DNA of 64,000 bases from Camarhynchus parvulus (taxonomy: Eukaryota; Chordata; Aves; Passeriformes; Thraupidae): the NCBI RefSeq assembly GCF_901933205.1, contig NC_044572.1, positions 76,133,465 through 76,197,464 on the forward strand. The letters are read 5' to 3'. The position numbers and the translations under genes are program-made. A model generated the notes under the pieces. It saw only the letters and a list, made by a program, of their open reading frames with translations, made no database searches and was not told the origin of the DNA. Positions 1 to 14,000 of this stretch are shown here, one piece after another. Each line of letters starts with the position of its first letter. The first letter of the stretch is position 1.

Positions 1-443
1 CAATGCATGTCCTTGTCTGTTTTGTTGTAGGATATGTGTAACCTTAACTGTTGCCAAAATGTGGGGTATTTTTATTGTCTTCCTGTGAATTTTAATAATG
101 GATACTTAAGCTATCAGTATAAAAAAGGAGAGCTTTTCAAGGACATGTGAAAGACATACTAATAGCTACAGTTCTACAGAAGAGATCTTTTCATAATATT
201 CAAAGGTCCCACTTGAGACATTCTTGTGATACTGATAAAAGAGGTGCTATCTGACAAACACCCTCCTTTCCATTAAGAAAGCCTGTTCAGGAAAGCGTTT
301 CTGTATACGTTTGCAAAGCAAATAGAAGTGTTTATAACTAATATAAATGTCCATTCAATATAAATGTCCATAATAAAAATACATTTTGAAATGTATTGTC
401 GATTTTTACCTTTTTTTTAGCAAGTTTTTTAATAAGTGTTTAT

Positions 444-478
444 TAATATATATACATATATATATTTATATATATATT
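444..478. repeat. (TA)n-rich simple repeat
   Basis: Alternating TA dinucleotides with C and T interruptions. A similar interrupted TA run is at 8881-8907. Confidence 0.8.
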
Positions 479-2410
479 ACTACTTAGTATTAATTATAAA
501 TCTTAATTGTAAAAGTCAATAGAGGCTTAAAGTATAATTCTGAATTTGGAAATATTACAGAAGCAATGTTTGAACACTCTAGATATATGAATACTTTCTA
601 TCTGAATACCTTGGGTGAAATCATGGCGATATAACTTTCAACAAATCAAACAGACTCTGACATCTGTATGGATGTTTCAGATGTAGTATTAAAACTGTGA
701 GAACATCATCATTATCCTGCTGATGGAAATAACAAAGTTGCTGATGATGTGTTGAGTGTTCAGATAGATTCTAAGACAGGAAAATTGCAGCAGTGATGGG
801 AGACTTCACTTACTCCCTGGAACACAGGTTGAATTTTACACTGAGCTTGAACCCTAATATCAAAAGGCCCTAAGCATAAAAAATGTCTGCCTCAGAAGTT
901 ATCTAGTCATCAATCTAAAAAAGAGGAACTAAATCCAAATTTAAGTAATGCATGAAGCTAATGCAAAATACCCGACACAAGGACGTGAAGGGCTAAAGGA
1001 GGTTGGAATGACCAAATCATACAGTAGTGAGGGCAAATAAAGGTGTAGCCTCTAAAAAAAGTCAATTTCCAAATGAGAGAAATAGAAAGGATTGAGAAAT
1101 GTTACATGTTAATTGTGAAGCAAAAAAATGCATTGAAGTGAGTTTGAGGAAAAACTGGCAATAAAATATTCTTCTTTAGAAATATGAGGATTTGGAAGAC
1201 TACCAGAGGTTACTGTAACAGAAGACACTTCTGGGACATAAAAAACCTAAAGAAAACAAAATAAGACTGTTGCAGAAAAGCTAAAAGAATGCTTTTAAAT
1301 CTCTTTAGGAGACCTTGAACAGTTATTTTATGAGAAATGCATCAAAGGTGAAGTCTCAAACTGAGGCATTGTGGGAGGCACTCTGGAGAAAATCAACAAA
1401 TTTACAGTAATTATCACACATACTTGCTGCAGTAACCCAGGAAGAAATAACTAATCAAATAACTTTGGCATATAGATATATAAAACTACTTTGGTGCCTG
1501 AGGACCAAAATGTGCAGTTATAGCAACACAGTAAACAAACTAAAAACAATCTCAAAAAAATCCCCAAAACTTTCATGTGAGGAAAAGCAATACCACTAGC
1601 ATTTTAAACTATTTGTGGGAAGCAGGTAGGTGACAAATAGCTAGGTGACAAATTTTATTAATTATAAGAAGCTGAGAAGAAAAAGGGAAAGACCGACCAT
1701 AATGAAGTCTAGCAGAAGGATCTTCCAAGAATGACTGAAATTCAGTACAGGTAAAGATAGAATGAGGCATGTGAGCAGCAACTTGAATAGTTTTAACTGC
1801 GTTAACAGTTACCACTCATTAGAAGGACTGTGAGGTTCTATATCTCTAAGATAAAACTCCAGCAGCTAAGTGCTTGGAAACAATCCAATGAACAAACTGA
1901 ATATTAGAAATCATTGGGAAGGGAAAAATCCCCCACCAGTAACTCTTTAAAACGACAGTGCACCTGTACCTCAAAAGCAAATAATGGTTTTCATATTCTT
2001 ATCTCTTTCCACAGAGAAAAAAAATAGTTCAGAGAAGAACTACCAGGCTGATGTAAAGTATAGGACAGCCTCTGTATGAGAAGAGACTAATTAGATTATT
2101 AGCCACATTATTTGATAAAATCCATATTTTCAATTAACAGCTTCATTTCTGGAATTTTTAAATTCTTTTATAGCTGTTGTTTTTCTGGGTACAGGATTTT
2201 TTTATGGGAAATTATGGCTTTGGAAGTAGTATAATAAACACCTGAATGGAGGAGGACTCTTCTGGCTGAAAAAAAATGAAGTGGGTTGGGTAGTGACCTA
2301 GACAGTTTTAAGTAATATAGTAATATGAATCAGGAATGGTTTTTTACTTTCTTTCCCTTCTCTCCAACAAGCAGTAAGAGTCATACAAACCTGCCAAAAT
2401 CATAAAACCC

Positions 2411-2432
2411 AAAAAAAAAAAAAAAAAAAAAA
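2411..2432. repeat. Poly-A run (22 nt)
   Basis: Uninterrupted A run in intronic sequence. No adjacent gene-derived sequence suggests a retrotransposed message. Confidence 0.9.
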
Positions 2433-3577
2433 GACCAACTAAAGAAAGGTTGACAGCCTAAAAATAAAGGAAAAGTTAATGTATGAAATTGGTAAAACTG
2501 CTTAATATAGCATTACTTGATATTTAATGCCACATCAGTGCTCCTAATTAGTCTCTCAATAATGAATTTAGATAATTCATCAGGTAAAAACTATGGCACA
2601 TTGACAGAAACACCATGCATTCAATAAATCAGAGCAGTATGTCCATAAATACAAATAATTCAGATAAATGTTAACAAAAAGCACTTTTGCCTGTTACAAA
2701 CCTATATCACAAGTGTTTGTTGTGATACTAAATATTATTCTAAAGTTGACTGTGTCAGAGAATATCAGTGATGAATTCAGAACTTCCGGTCCATACTCCT
2801 TTCTTAGAAAACCTTTCCTCTACATGTCTAAAAGACCACTAACAAGTCTTGTTTTACATTTTACTAGGAAGAAATATTTTCTTGATTTTCTATCTACATT
2901 GCATGAAAACATAGTGACATGATTCTTTCCAAGAACAAGAAATAGTTTTCATACTTGTGGAAAACTGACAATTTACTCATTCAGAGTTTATTTAAATCAT
3001 TAATAATGAGGATCATGTAAAATTTTAATGTAGGCTACAGGTAAAACCTGAAATATGTGCAGTATATGGTAGTATTTTTTAAATATTGATAACAATTTGT
3101 GGGGAAAAAAATCCAGCCCAAACAAAAAAAACTCTTCTGTATCACAAATGCTAGTGATACTCAGTAGCTCTAGTTTGGTGCACTGTTTAGGAATTAAATC
3201 ATATTGCTGTCTTGTTTGATTTGTTTCTTTCCGGTATTGACTTTAGGCTATACATACCGGCTACTGTCAGAAAGTCAGATCCCACTGAGAAGCCTCTGTG
3301 TATGAATCCTAAACCAGTGACACCCAGAGTTCACTTCCTTCTATACACTTACTCGAAATTAGAATACTTTTAGGGGAAAATTCTGTATTTTTTTTCTTAA
3401 CTGTGGCCACTTTCTTACTTATAGAGCTATTAACTTTTACCTTGGACTATAATGTATTACTTTTCTCTTGGTGAATCAACTGCAGAAAGTGATAGTTTTT
3501 ATTTAAGTGACACCTCTGCATCCCTCAAGTATATATCTCTAACAGGGTAATTGATAACTATTACAGTGGTTAATAAA

Positions 3578-4340
3578 ATCATAGAATCACAGAATATGCC
3601 GAGTTGGAAGGGACCCACTAGGATCATGCAAGTCCAACTCTTGGCCCTGCATGGGAACATCCCAAGAGTCACAGCATGTGCCTAAGAGCATTGTCCAGAC
3701 ACTTCTTGAACTCTGTCAGGCTTGGTGCTGTGACCACTTCCCTGGGGAACGGTTCCAGTGTCCAAACACCCTCTGAGAGAAGAATCTTTTCTTAATATCC
3801 AGCCTACACCTCCCCTGACACAATTTCAGGCCATTCCCTCAGGTCCTGATACTGATCATCACAGAGAAGAGATCACTGTCGGCCCTTCCTCTTCCCCTCA
3901 AGGAAGTTGTAACTGCAAAGAGATCTCCCCTTAGTCTCCTCTTCTCCAGGCTGAACAGACCAGGTGATCTCAGCTGCACCTCATGTGGCTTCCCCTCAAG
4001 GCCCTTCACGATCTTCGTAAATTCCTTTGGACACCCTCTAACATCTCAATGTTTTTCTTACATTGCAGCACCCAAAACTGCCCCCAACGCTCGAGGTGAG
4101 GCTGGCCCAGCTCAGAGCAGAGCAGGACAATCCCCTCCCTTGCCCAGCTGGCCATACTGTGCAGGCCCCCCAGGACAGGATTGGCCCTCCTGTCTGCCAG
4201 GACACTGCTGGCTCATGTCCGACTTGCAATCCACCAGGACCCCGAAGTCCCTTTCTGCAGCACTGATTTTTAGCATCTCATTCCCTGGTCTGTCTAAACA
4301 TGCAGGGTTTCCCATTTCCAGGTGCGAAGGCCTGCATATG
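3578..4340 (-). mobile_element. CR1 LINE fragment, 3' end, 5'-truncated
   Basis: The plus strand begins ATCATAGAATCACAGAAT and continues GTTGGAAGGGACC, which is the reverse complement of a CR1 3' tail. Reading the minus strand, the segment covers the end of ORF2 (a frame containing RDFGVLVD and MSQQC, the conserved CR1 block after the reverse transcriptase) and then the 3' UTR. The coding part is broken by frameshifts. At about 0.76 kb against about 4.5 kb for a full element, it is a typical 5'-truncated copy. The 5' boundary near 4340 is approximate. Confidence 0.93.
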
Positions 4341-4666
4341 ACCTAATTAGGCAGCATATACAAGTGTACTTGAGTGCAAATCAGATGGTTAGAGTAATGT
4401 TTCTGATTACTTCACAAAAAAGTTATTAAGTAGAAATATTTTTTCTGTCAGCCCTTTGTAGCAAACTATGATTTAAAAAGCCCTAGGTAGAAATGTGATG
4501 CAAGTATCAAGCCACACAGACAACTCAGAGGGAATGTAGAAGTTTCCCTTCTGGCCCATTAGATAATGAATAAGTTAACTTCAAATTTCTTGAAAATTGA
4601 AAGACCCATTTCTGATATCTATAATAAGTATGCTTCCCATCCTCCTCCCCTCCTTCCCACCCCTGC

Positions 4667-4805
4667 AAAAAAAAAAAAAAAAACAACAAAAAAAAAAAAA
4701 AAAAAAAAAACCAAAAAAAAAAACCCAAAAACCACAAACAAACAAAAACCAAAACCAACAAAACACACCAAAAAATCCCAAACCAAACCAAACAAACACA
4801 ACCAA
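4667..4805. repeat. Long A-rich / (CAAA)-like low-complexity tract
   Basis: About 140 nt made almost entirely of A with scattered C: two long A runs, then degenerate CAAA, CCAAA and ACAAA words. It sits about 330 bp beyond the 5' end of the CR1 fragment. The lysine/asparagine-rich and phenylalanine-rich open frames across it are artefacts of composition. Confidence 0.9.
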
Positions 4806-7800
4806 CAACCTGAGAATTTACAGCTGTAATAAGACAATACTCTTATTCCAAAAAAATTATCTTAATGTTTCAGTTCTTGAATACCAAGTGCAGAAAAGGA
4901 ATCTTCTCTGTGTGGGAGAGTGTTCCTGTTTGTCAGCCCTCCTGATTTACCTTGAATAAACTTCTTTTGAAATGTTTCTAATTTCTCATGGTATTTCCCT
5001 CTGTTGAATTGTTGCCAGTTACTTTATTTTCTAGCACCTGCATACCTCCCCCATTGTCAGTACTATCAAGGAAGTGGAGGCAAAACTAAAAGTCTGTTCA
5101 TAATCTGCAGAAATGCTTTGTCCTCAGTCTTCATTATTCAGCTGGATTCCATTCACTTACTGAAATTTCTCACATTGTAGTTTCCACTTTCCAGTTTCCT
5201 TCTTCTTATCTTTCTTTGCCGTGTTTCATGTGTAACTGCAAAAGATCACCTTGCTCTAACTTCCTGTGTGTCCTTTGGAGGCTAAGAGGATTCAATCTTC
5301 ACATTACTGCAGCTCCTCTGGCACTTTATGGAAGATTATATAAATATGTGAGCATTATGTATGTGGGCACTAGAACCTGAAGGAAAGCTATTCAATGCAC
5401 CTTTCTTCAAATCTTTTTTATTATGAAAAGTACTAAATAGGAAGATAATGTATGTTTCAAGACTATAAATTGCATTAATATATTACAGCTACATATACTG
5501 CTAATAGGAAGCAGGAATGGCTAAAGAACAACTAAAGGAATGATTTTGGTTTGTATTGCCTACAGCCTTGCATCCAAAGAGTCATAGGAGATATCAATTA
5601 ATTCACCTTCACAGCATTTTTCTGAATCATAATTTTAAGATTAGTTCACCATATATCAAGAAACCCCTTTTCCCCATTCCAGCATATATTAATTAAAAGG
5701 AAAAAAAATTAAAAATGTGTACACATTGAGTGGCTTTCAGTTTTCCTGGATCTTGTCACCACAACAGACAAATGCATTTTACATCAGACAGATTCAGACT
5801 TGCTACCAGTGTCTATTCTAATATGTCTGAAGGCATAAACCAAGAACACAAAACAAGAGACTTCAACAAGCAGAGTTTTACCCTGAAGTGTTCATCACTC
5901 CACTGAAGCCTGTAATTAACAGGTAGTCATGCAGTATGAAAGGGAGCTCTGCACCTCCCATTTCCTTGTTTTCTTCTTCTTTGTGAAGATTTTGTGCAGA
6001 GAGAAAGATGTATCTTTATTGTCTTGTTAAGAGAACATAAGCACTAAAGTATTGGAGAGCTGCATCTTTCTAGAGAGTAGGTGTAGCATCTCCTATGATA
6101 ATTGATATCATCTAATGTAACATTAACATATTATAGAATTTTATGCAGTTACACTGAGTTTCTGAGAAAACTCTAGCAATCTACCCTAATGTGACAATAA
6201 TCTGAATTTCACTGACTGGCTTCTTAGCTGAGGTAAATCATTGGATTTTTTTCACTAAATTGCATTGCATGATTTTTGATACATTTGTAGGGAATTGTAT
6301 ACAATGTAATTGTATGTTGAAATCCGTGTCCTTACTGGTGTTTGTTTCATGCACCCTGTGAAGAATTTTTGACAGAAACCAGTTATGAATTAAGTGTGTG
6401 AAGCTCTCCCAGAGGAGAAAACATGACTTAGCTTTGTATAGTAAAATGTCTTATGGAAACATATGTGGTTATAAGGTGACATGTAGAGTTTGGTTTTTCT
6501 TTTGCTAGCCATTGAATAATATAACATGTGGAGCAAAAGTGCATTGGAAATACAGAACAGAGCTTACAGGAGCAAGACAAAGTGCAAGTGTAGAAAGACC
6601 CAAGGAGTCACTATGCAGTGTCTGTAGAGTGTAATCTCAGATCTGCCAGATTTCGGGCATGAAATGATAGTGAACTTGTTTGGTTAAGATATTCCATCAC
6701 TTTTTTGAATGCCTTCTGCTTTGGGTCAGTGCTTTAAGTTCTGTCTCTTTTGCCAGAAGATGTCTTTAGGTTTTGTATTAGTTATAGGAGATGTTTGAAT
6801 TTTGAAACAGATTAAAATGTTTACCTATGAGAACAAAAAGGATGGCTTGTATTTAACATCTATGGAGAACAATTTTTGTAATTCTTTTGAAGTTCCCATA
6901 TCTGTAGATCACTAAGATTTATTTTTTTCCCTTGTTCCTTTTCAAGTTAAAACAAAAGAATTGGAAATCTGAGACTTTAGAGTTCTGAAAAAATGAAATT
7001 AAAATATTCAAGTTTTGGGCTTCATCATAATCAGTATTTCTGAGAATTTCACAGAATCCTGACTAACTTCAGAAAATTTCCTAAGCATCAAATCAATGCT
7101 TTATGGTTTTTGTTAACATTCAGCTGACAGTCAAAAGCTAAATTTGGAATTGACTTTTGTTTGATAGGTCTTTTTTATGAGGCAGTAGCAGGATCTGGAT
7201 GAGGTAATGGAAAAAAGAATCTGTAATTCATACACTGGGAGTTTCAGAGTGTAAAGGAACAATTCTCACCCATTCTGCAGATGTGGAATGCCCAGCAGAG
7301 GACATGATGAGAAGCTGTGTGGCTGGATTAATTGTGCATGTGATACATACAACAAATAAAGCTTGATTAATTAATTATCACCTTTGTTGATTAGGAGAGT
7401 TGCAAATGTCTTGATTTATGGCCTTTAATGGTGAACTTTGTTTCCTGACAAGGAAGGAAATTGAGAACCAAATACATTTGTTCATATATGTTTATGAACC
7501 TCTACATGAGGGAGGAGAAATAAGCCCCCGTTCAACCCTGAATTTAACTATATGACTGCAAAATTAAATGCATATTTTAGGAGGAGGGCTTTTCTTTTCC
7601 TGCTTAAACTAAACAGATGTGTGACAAGAAGGCCAGTTTCACATTCTACGTGGGTTTCACTGTTCCTTTTTGTTTCTCATTCTATTAAAGGTATCAAGAA
7701 TATTTTTATGGGTCAGATTCCGACATGACATTTTTACATTGGATTATCTTCTGTAGAGCTACTTTATTTTGTTGATCGGTGTCTTTAAATTTTGGTTGCT

Positions 7801-9640
7801 TGCTATTATTGTTTCCTCTTTTGTTTTCACAAATACCCACCATGTTGAAATAAGTTAAACTGCCTGTTAATATTTTTCCTCTTCCTCTGCCTTGAGGATT
7901 TATATGGTATTCTGTGTACAGGGTGGCAGTGGAGGAAGGCAGCAACTAGAGTCAGAAGGTGGAACAGCAGATAGCTCTGCTAAAGGGTACTGCTAAGTCC
8001 CTAAGCAGACTCTTAGGTCTCAGACTGCCATGAGAAGCAGTGCAGAAGTGCATTCTCTCATAGCTCAGGGCAGCCAGAACAGCACCACACTGATCAATAG
8101 CGAGTCATTGCACAAGACAGGTAGACAGAACAAAGAACAATTATGTGCAAAATAACTTGGCAAGTTGGAAATAACAGCCAGAACTGGAAGTATGAGGATT
8201 GTGAATGGAGAATAAAACTTCAAGTCAGTTTTAGATTCACCATTTATTTACCATTAAGTTACCCACTGCATTTTTGAACCATAATTTAACCAAAATTGAA
8301 ACATAATTTAAATTACACTGTCAGGTCTCTGAGATCTTTGGATTTCCAGAACAACAGAAAGGATTATTAATTAAATAAGACTCTGTACTGTTACATTTTC
8401 AATAGTATCTATTAGTTGAATAGTTCTACGGACTGTCATTACCTTTCATAGTTTTAATGTTGCCTTTTTACAAAAAGTTAAAAAAATATAAAATACTGGG
8501 TTTAGGGTATTAAGCAGTGTACAAATATTCAAGAGCTTTAGATTTTTTTGCTTTCTGTTCTGCTTTGTAGCTCTAAAGGGGAAAGAAGCATTTGTTGTGA
8601 TTTGCTTAAAAATGAGAAAATATAAAACTCCTTGAAATGGGAAGATCCCCAAGTATTTAGGGAAGTCTCCCCACTTTGTTGAAATGATGGTCAGGAGATA
8701 AAATTACACATATAACAAGTATGTAACTCTATGAGTTCAAAATATACTATTTTATTTAAAAGTTCCTCCATAACTAAGTGTCACCTCAGTAAAAACTTCT
8801 TTTGTCTTTTCCACAAGTGAATTTTGTCTGATGACCTTGTATTGTGTTTGCAGAGTATAGCAGAATGTTGCCTGTTATGTGTGTATATATATGTATATAT
8901 ATATATGATTCAGAAAGACAAATAATTAACACATGATAAATTCTCTAACTGAGAAGTAACATATGACAGTTCTCTAACATTAGTGGTATGATCACACATT
9001 ATTCTTGTATTTAAGCCCTTTATTCATATGGGGCTAATCCTAAACATAAATATAAATAGCTATTTCAACAACTATAAGAAAATTAATAAATCTGTTATTT
9101 TTCAAGCCTTACACCTCTAGAAATTTGAAGTAGAAACTACCTGCCTTGTTTCTATGTTTGGGGGTTTTTTTTCAGATTTTTTTTTATTCACGAAAATATG
9201 TTGTGGTAGTATTTCAGCACTCCTGTCTGCAAGATAAATTAAGTATTGCTGATGTGTAATGAAATAATGATTCCCTGAAAAAAATAGACCAGCTTTTCTA
9301 CCCTTTAGAAATGCTACCTTTAAAAGTTAGAGTCTAATTTATTCATAGAATTGAACCTTTACCTTTCCCTAATCAAGGAAGGATAACAGATTGAAAGGAG
9401 ATGATTTATACATGAAATAGCCAAAATGCTTTTTAAAAATTAGAAAGGAACAGAATTTTAGGTCAGGAAGAAACATCAAAAGACCATTCATTCCATAATG
9501 ATAGGCTGTTATGGGACCAGCTAAGACCAAACCTTTTCTAACAGAGTTTTGTCTACTCTGTCTCATTTAATCAGTAATCTTTTCCATCATCTTGTTCATT
9601 TCTTTATTCATTTGTTCATTCATTTTCTCTCATGTTTTCA

Positions 9641-9805
9641 TTTTTGTGTGTGGTTTTGTGGGGATTTTTTTGGAGGGTGTGGGGTTCTGCTGGGGTTTTT
9701 CAGCTTTTTGTTCTGTTTTTGGGGTTATTGTTTGGTGGTTTTTTTGCTTCCTTTGGGTGGCTGTTTGGGCATTTTTTTGTGATTTTTTTTTGGTTTGTTT
9801 GTTAT
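9641..9805. repeat. G/T-rich low-complexity tract
   Basis: About 165 nt of T and G runs (GTGTGTGG, GGGGTT, TTTTTTGG) with few A or C. On the minus strand it has the same A/C-rich, CAAAA-like character as the 4667-4805 tract, so the two may have a common origin in opposite orientations. Hydrophobic open frames across it are compositional artefacts. Confidence 0.8.
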
Positions 9806-11060
9806 GTCTAAGACAATTGTCCATAAGCCAGAGTCACTTCTATATTAACTACTGAAACTGCATTGTCAAGCTGAGGATGCTTTAGGGGAATAAGTAGGAT
9901 CTTTGCAAGCTAAAATGAAATCATATCCAGAACTAATCAGATTGAAACTTTTATCTATCTTAGCTTGATTTTTAGCTGTATAGTTATTATTAGGACATCA
10001 GAAAATGTCACAAGATTCCCTGGTGTGGTAACATTAATGCTGGACATTACAGGGCCTCCTTGATCTTTTTCATGTAGCCCCTGAGCCAATGCATCTTTTG
10101 CACAGAGAGGTGCCTCTTCCATGCAGAGGCTTCTTCAAGAAGTCCTTTATAAGAGTGCCAAAAAATAGTTAGTTTTATTTAAAAGTTTTAAGATCAAATG
10201 GAACTTGAAAAATAATTATTTACATGAGAAGGAAAATAATTTTAAAACTCTCAAAACAAAGCATGAGTTGCATGTAGTGTAAGAGGTAAAGCTACACAGA
10301 CAGAGGTAGAGCAACAGCATTACTGCTGTAAGATGTAAATGGAATTAATCAGAAACTAGGTGTACTAATCCCAACTGTGGGCTGTGAAACCACTTTCTGG
10401 ATTGTTATCATTAATTAAATTATGCTTTCACAAGACTTCACTTGTCCTTGAGCATTTTCAGAATTTTGCAAGCAACTATTCCCCTCACATGTTAATTTGA
10501 ATAACAGCATGATACTGAAAGGACCACTTCCAGAGAGAAAATAAATGGCAGGCAAACTCATGCTCTACTGAATGTGTCCTTGGTGTTTTTCTGCAGAGCT
10601 GTTATCACAGCCATATCAAATGCTTTAAGATGACTGCTGGAAGCTTTCTTCTTTCTATTAGAAATTTATGTAGAATTGTGGAAAACGTCTTAATTCCCCA
10701 TTCCAAAAAAACCCACAAAATGGGAGTGAATTATTCTAAAATTCTTGGATATCTAAGCTGCCTTTCTCAACTTCACAGAGATTGTATGTGTGCTGTATAT
10801 ATAAATATGTGTACACCTGTCTTCACAGTTCTAAATGTGGATATTCTGGTGGGAAGGGGCAGGTTGTGTTTTTAAACTCAAAATGCATTTTTTGCCTGTC
10901 TGTGGAGCCTTTGGATTTGTTTAGGAAAGGCTGAAACACAGATGATCCTGAAACAGAGGTCTCCTTAACTTTGAATTTGAAACTTACTCTAATGAAAATT
11001 CCACATTGGCTGCCCTAATTTTTAAACAAACAGCTTTAGTTTTGGACTTTTTTCTATTTG

Positions 11061-11078
11061 AAAACATACGTATGTTTT
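11061..11078. repeat. Perfect 18-nt palindrome AAAACATACGTATGTTTT
   Basis: The 18 nt equal their own reverse complement, centred on a TACGTA core. It has no partner copy nearby. Function unknown; in AT-rich intron it may be chance. Confidence 0.75.
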
Positions 11079-14000
11079 ATAACTCTTTAATCGCTGCAGA
11101 GTTTTGCACCCAATGATCCTTCCAAAATTCTCCATATCATTCAGCAAAAAATTTAAATGCCAAAATCTTATGTTTAAATTTTCATACGTCCTTGTCATGA
11201 CAGTCTATCAGTGCATTCGGTGTAAATGCTGCAGGAGGTGGGATTGTAGGAACTGCAGTGCTCATGGAGCGTGCAAACAAGAGTGTTACAGGCTAGGGTG
11301 CGCACAAGAACACAGCGTAAAAAGGGAAAGTGAAGAGGCATAGTGGAACCTTTTAAAAGATAGAGGGGTGCAAGATAGCCCGAGGAAAAGAGCTTGATCA
11401 GATAAGGATGTGATATTCTGGGCTGAGGAGTGGGATTTCTGTCTTTGGAGTAAAGGTTCAATAAAAAATCCACCTCCAGTTTATAAAATTAAAAAAAAAA
11501 AAAACCAAAAAGTAAATCCGGTCTGAAAAATTGGAAGTCTTCCGAAAGCTTCTCCCTTTGATCCCCTGTACCACTGAGTAGTCTGCAGCTTGTCTGAGTG
11601 TTCACTGCTCCTGCCCTGACCTTACACACACAGCTGAGCCTGAGTAAGCCATTCATTAAATAATAACCATTTTGAGAACTATCTTACCCTGCCATTCATG
11701 ACCTGCTGTGAATAAAAATTTTGGAGACTTGTACTAGGTATTGCCTAAGTAGTATTTTAACTACGTGATGTCTCCAGATGTAGTTGGAAGCTGAAGGAGT
11801 ATCATTGGTTGGCTCAATAGGCCTCATCTTCAGAATAGAATGTATTATCTCTTTTTGTTTATTTTCACACAATTTGAATCTAAACTTGGGTCTAAAGAGG
11901 AAACAACTCTTCTCCTGTATGTAAGCCAAAAGGACCCTTGTAATTCAGACCACAGGATATTTGTATGAATAAGTTTTTAGTATGATTTTTTAAGTGCATC
12001 CATTTGATGACTATATATATAAAAATATTTAAAATATATAAATTTTTACATAAAATGTCATGATTTTATGTATTGTAAAAAAGTCAGGCATTCAGTAATG
12101 AAAAAAAAATGTAGTTTTGAAGCCAATCTCCTACCCATTATGACAAGTCATAGAAGACATATGCAGTATTTTTAATGTAATTTCTTTTGGAATTAGTTGT
12201 GAGCCAGATAGATGAAAATGTTACTCCCAAGTAAAACTACTGCAGTGCTTGTGTTACTAATCTCTAAGGGAAATAAGTGTGTGCTCTTCAGAATGTAGAT
12301 TTTTTTTTCTCTCTCAACAAGTTAGATCAAGTCAGGAAATTATCCTCCTTAGGAAAGAAAAAATATACTTCATTGGCGTTTCCAGAGGAACTGTTTTGAT
12401 ACAATCTTTCTTGTTTTACTCCTACTGTCAGTATTGTTGTGATGTCGAATACTTATTCTGTAGTTTGCTCCTCTCACACATATGTGAAATTCTCCAAGAT
12501 GTGAATTTATGTCTGAACAAAAATTTTATTTATATTAACAGAAGAAGTGGGAAACAGGAGTCATTCCTGGTTTTACCCAGAGTTTTCTTGAGCATGCCTT
12601 CAGAGAATGTGATATTTACTATGTTTCCAATGTTTGTCTGGGTTTTCTTTAGTTCTAAGAGCACAACATTGTTTGGGTCAGAAGGAACATATTTCCAGTT
12701 GATTATGTAATTTGAAAATTGTTTTTTGGGGGGAAATTGACCTCTTGTCAAAATAAGATTTTTATTTCTGCTGCCTAAATAGTAGTCATCTTTGTTTCCC
12801 TGAATTCTTATGTTAGGACTATACAGCACCACTGAACATAGCAACCTGCTAGATTATTCCTTACATGGAATACATAGGATTTTAGCAATATGAGTAATAT
12901 TTACTCACTTTAGGATGACTAAGTGAAAACTTGTATTCAGTGGGTGTTTGAAATATCAAGCAATATGGTTTTATTATTTTCATTTTTTCCTGAAAAAGAA
13001 TAAATATTTTTGGACCTCAGTAGTAGGTTAAGAAAAAAAAAGACACTGGAACATCAGAATCATAGCCCTGGATCTTCTGCTGGGACATATGTGCACTTCC
13101 TCCTGAGGCACTTAAATGTAAAGAAAACAGTCTGTTATGGAAAATGTGTTAGTGAATAAACTATACATCCAAAGAAGACTATATGTGCTCTGTATTGGCA
13201 CTCTTTCGTACTGCTAGCAAGAATGTGTGGTAAAAAATGTGTAGTGAACATCGATAAATGGTCATTTTAATGGCCTCCCAGAATGAACTATTTTTATATT
13301 ACTTTCCCTGTAATTTTACATATTGTTTTAAAGAATCATTTGTATCTATGAGTCTGTTGGCAGCCAATAGCTTTAGGGATTGTAATCCTACTCTGCCTGA
13401 GCATTTTTTGAGAAGGGAGAAGGTGTCAGAGCATCTCTGAAAAGAGAAATCATTGAAATGTTCATGATAAATTGCATCTATATTGATGTACCAGCATACC
13501 CATAAGAAACACTAAGGAGAGGAATATATTGCCTTGAAGTGTGAATAGTATGGTTCTGGCTTTTAATAAAGTTTGAATACTGGTCCTGGAGAAAAATCAA
13601 ATTTTAACAGATGCCTTTTCATCCCTTACTTTAGTAAGTGATAGCAGTGAATGAAACATCATATCTGGGATTCTTTACATGTACAGAAAGAGAATATTGT
13701 GCTACTTACTGGAATTAGATGATAGTGAACATCGTATAGTTCTTTCTTAATCAGAAACATAGATTTTGTGTCAAAAGTAACATGCAGATAGATTATATTA
13801 CTGTTCATTTTAGTAAAACAATAAGCCTCTGACTTACTTTTTTGAAATGCTTTCTGTTAAACACTGTCAAAGGGTAGCTGGAAGAAAGTAGTTCTCAACT
13901 AGATTTTTCTTGTGTTAAATTCAAGACAATTCCATGATCCAGATGTATCTGTCCTACAGAAAAAGGAAAACAAGATCAAGCATGAAACATATATGACTTT

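Noticed and set aside
4525..4959. Several Phe-rich and Lys-rich open frames
   Set aside because: All lie across the A-rich low-complexity tract and are products of homopolymer runs.
11104..11343. Cysteine-rich frame (CIRCKCCRRWDCRNC) that looks like a small secreted or zinc-binding protein
   Set aside because: Cys spacing matches no family I know, no signal peptide, frame overlaps a minus-strand frame, and no exon signals were seen.
12279..12710. 143-aa plus-strand open frame
   Set aside because: No recognisable domain or coding-like composition, overlaps an equally long minus-strand frame (12530-12844), and has no splice context; chance frame in intron.
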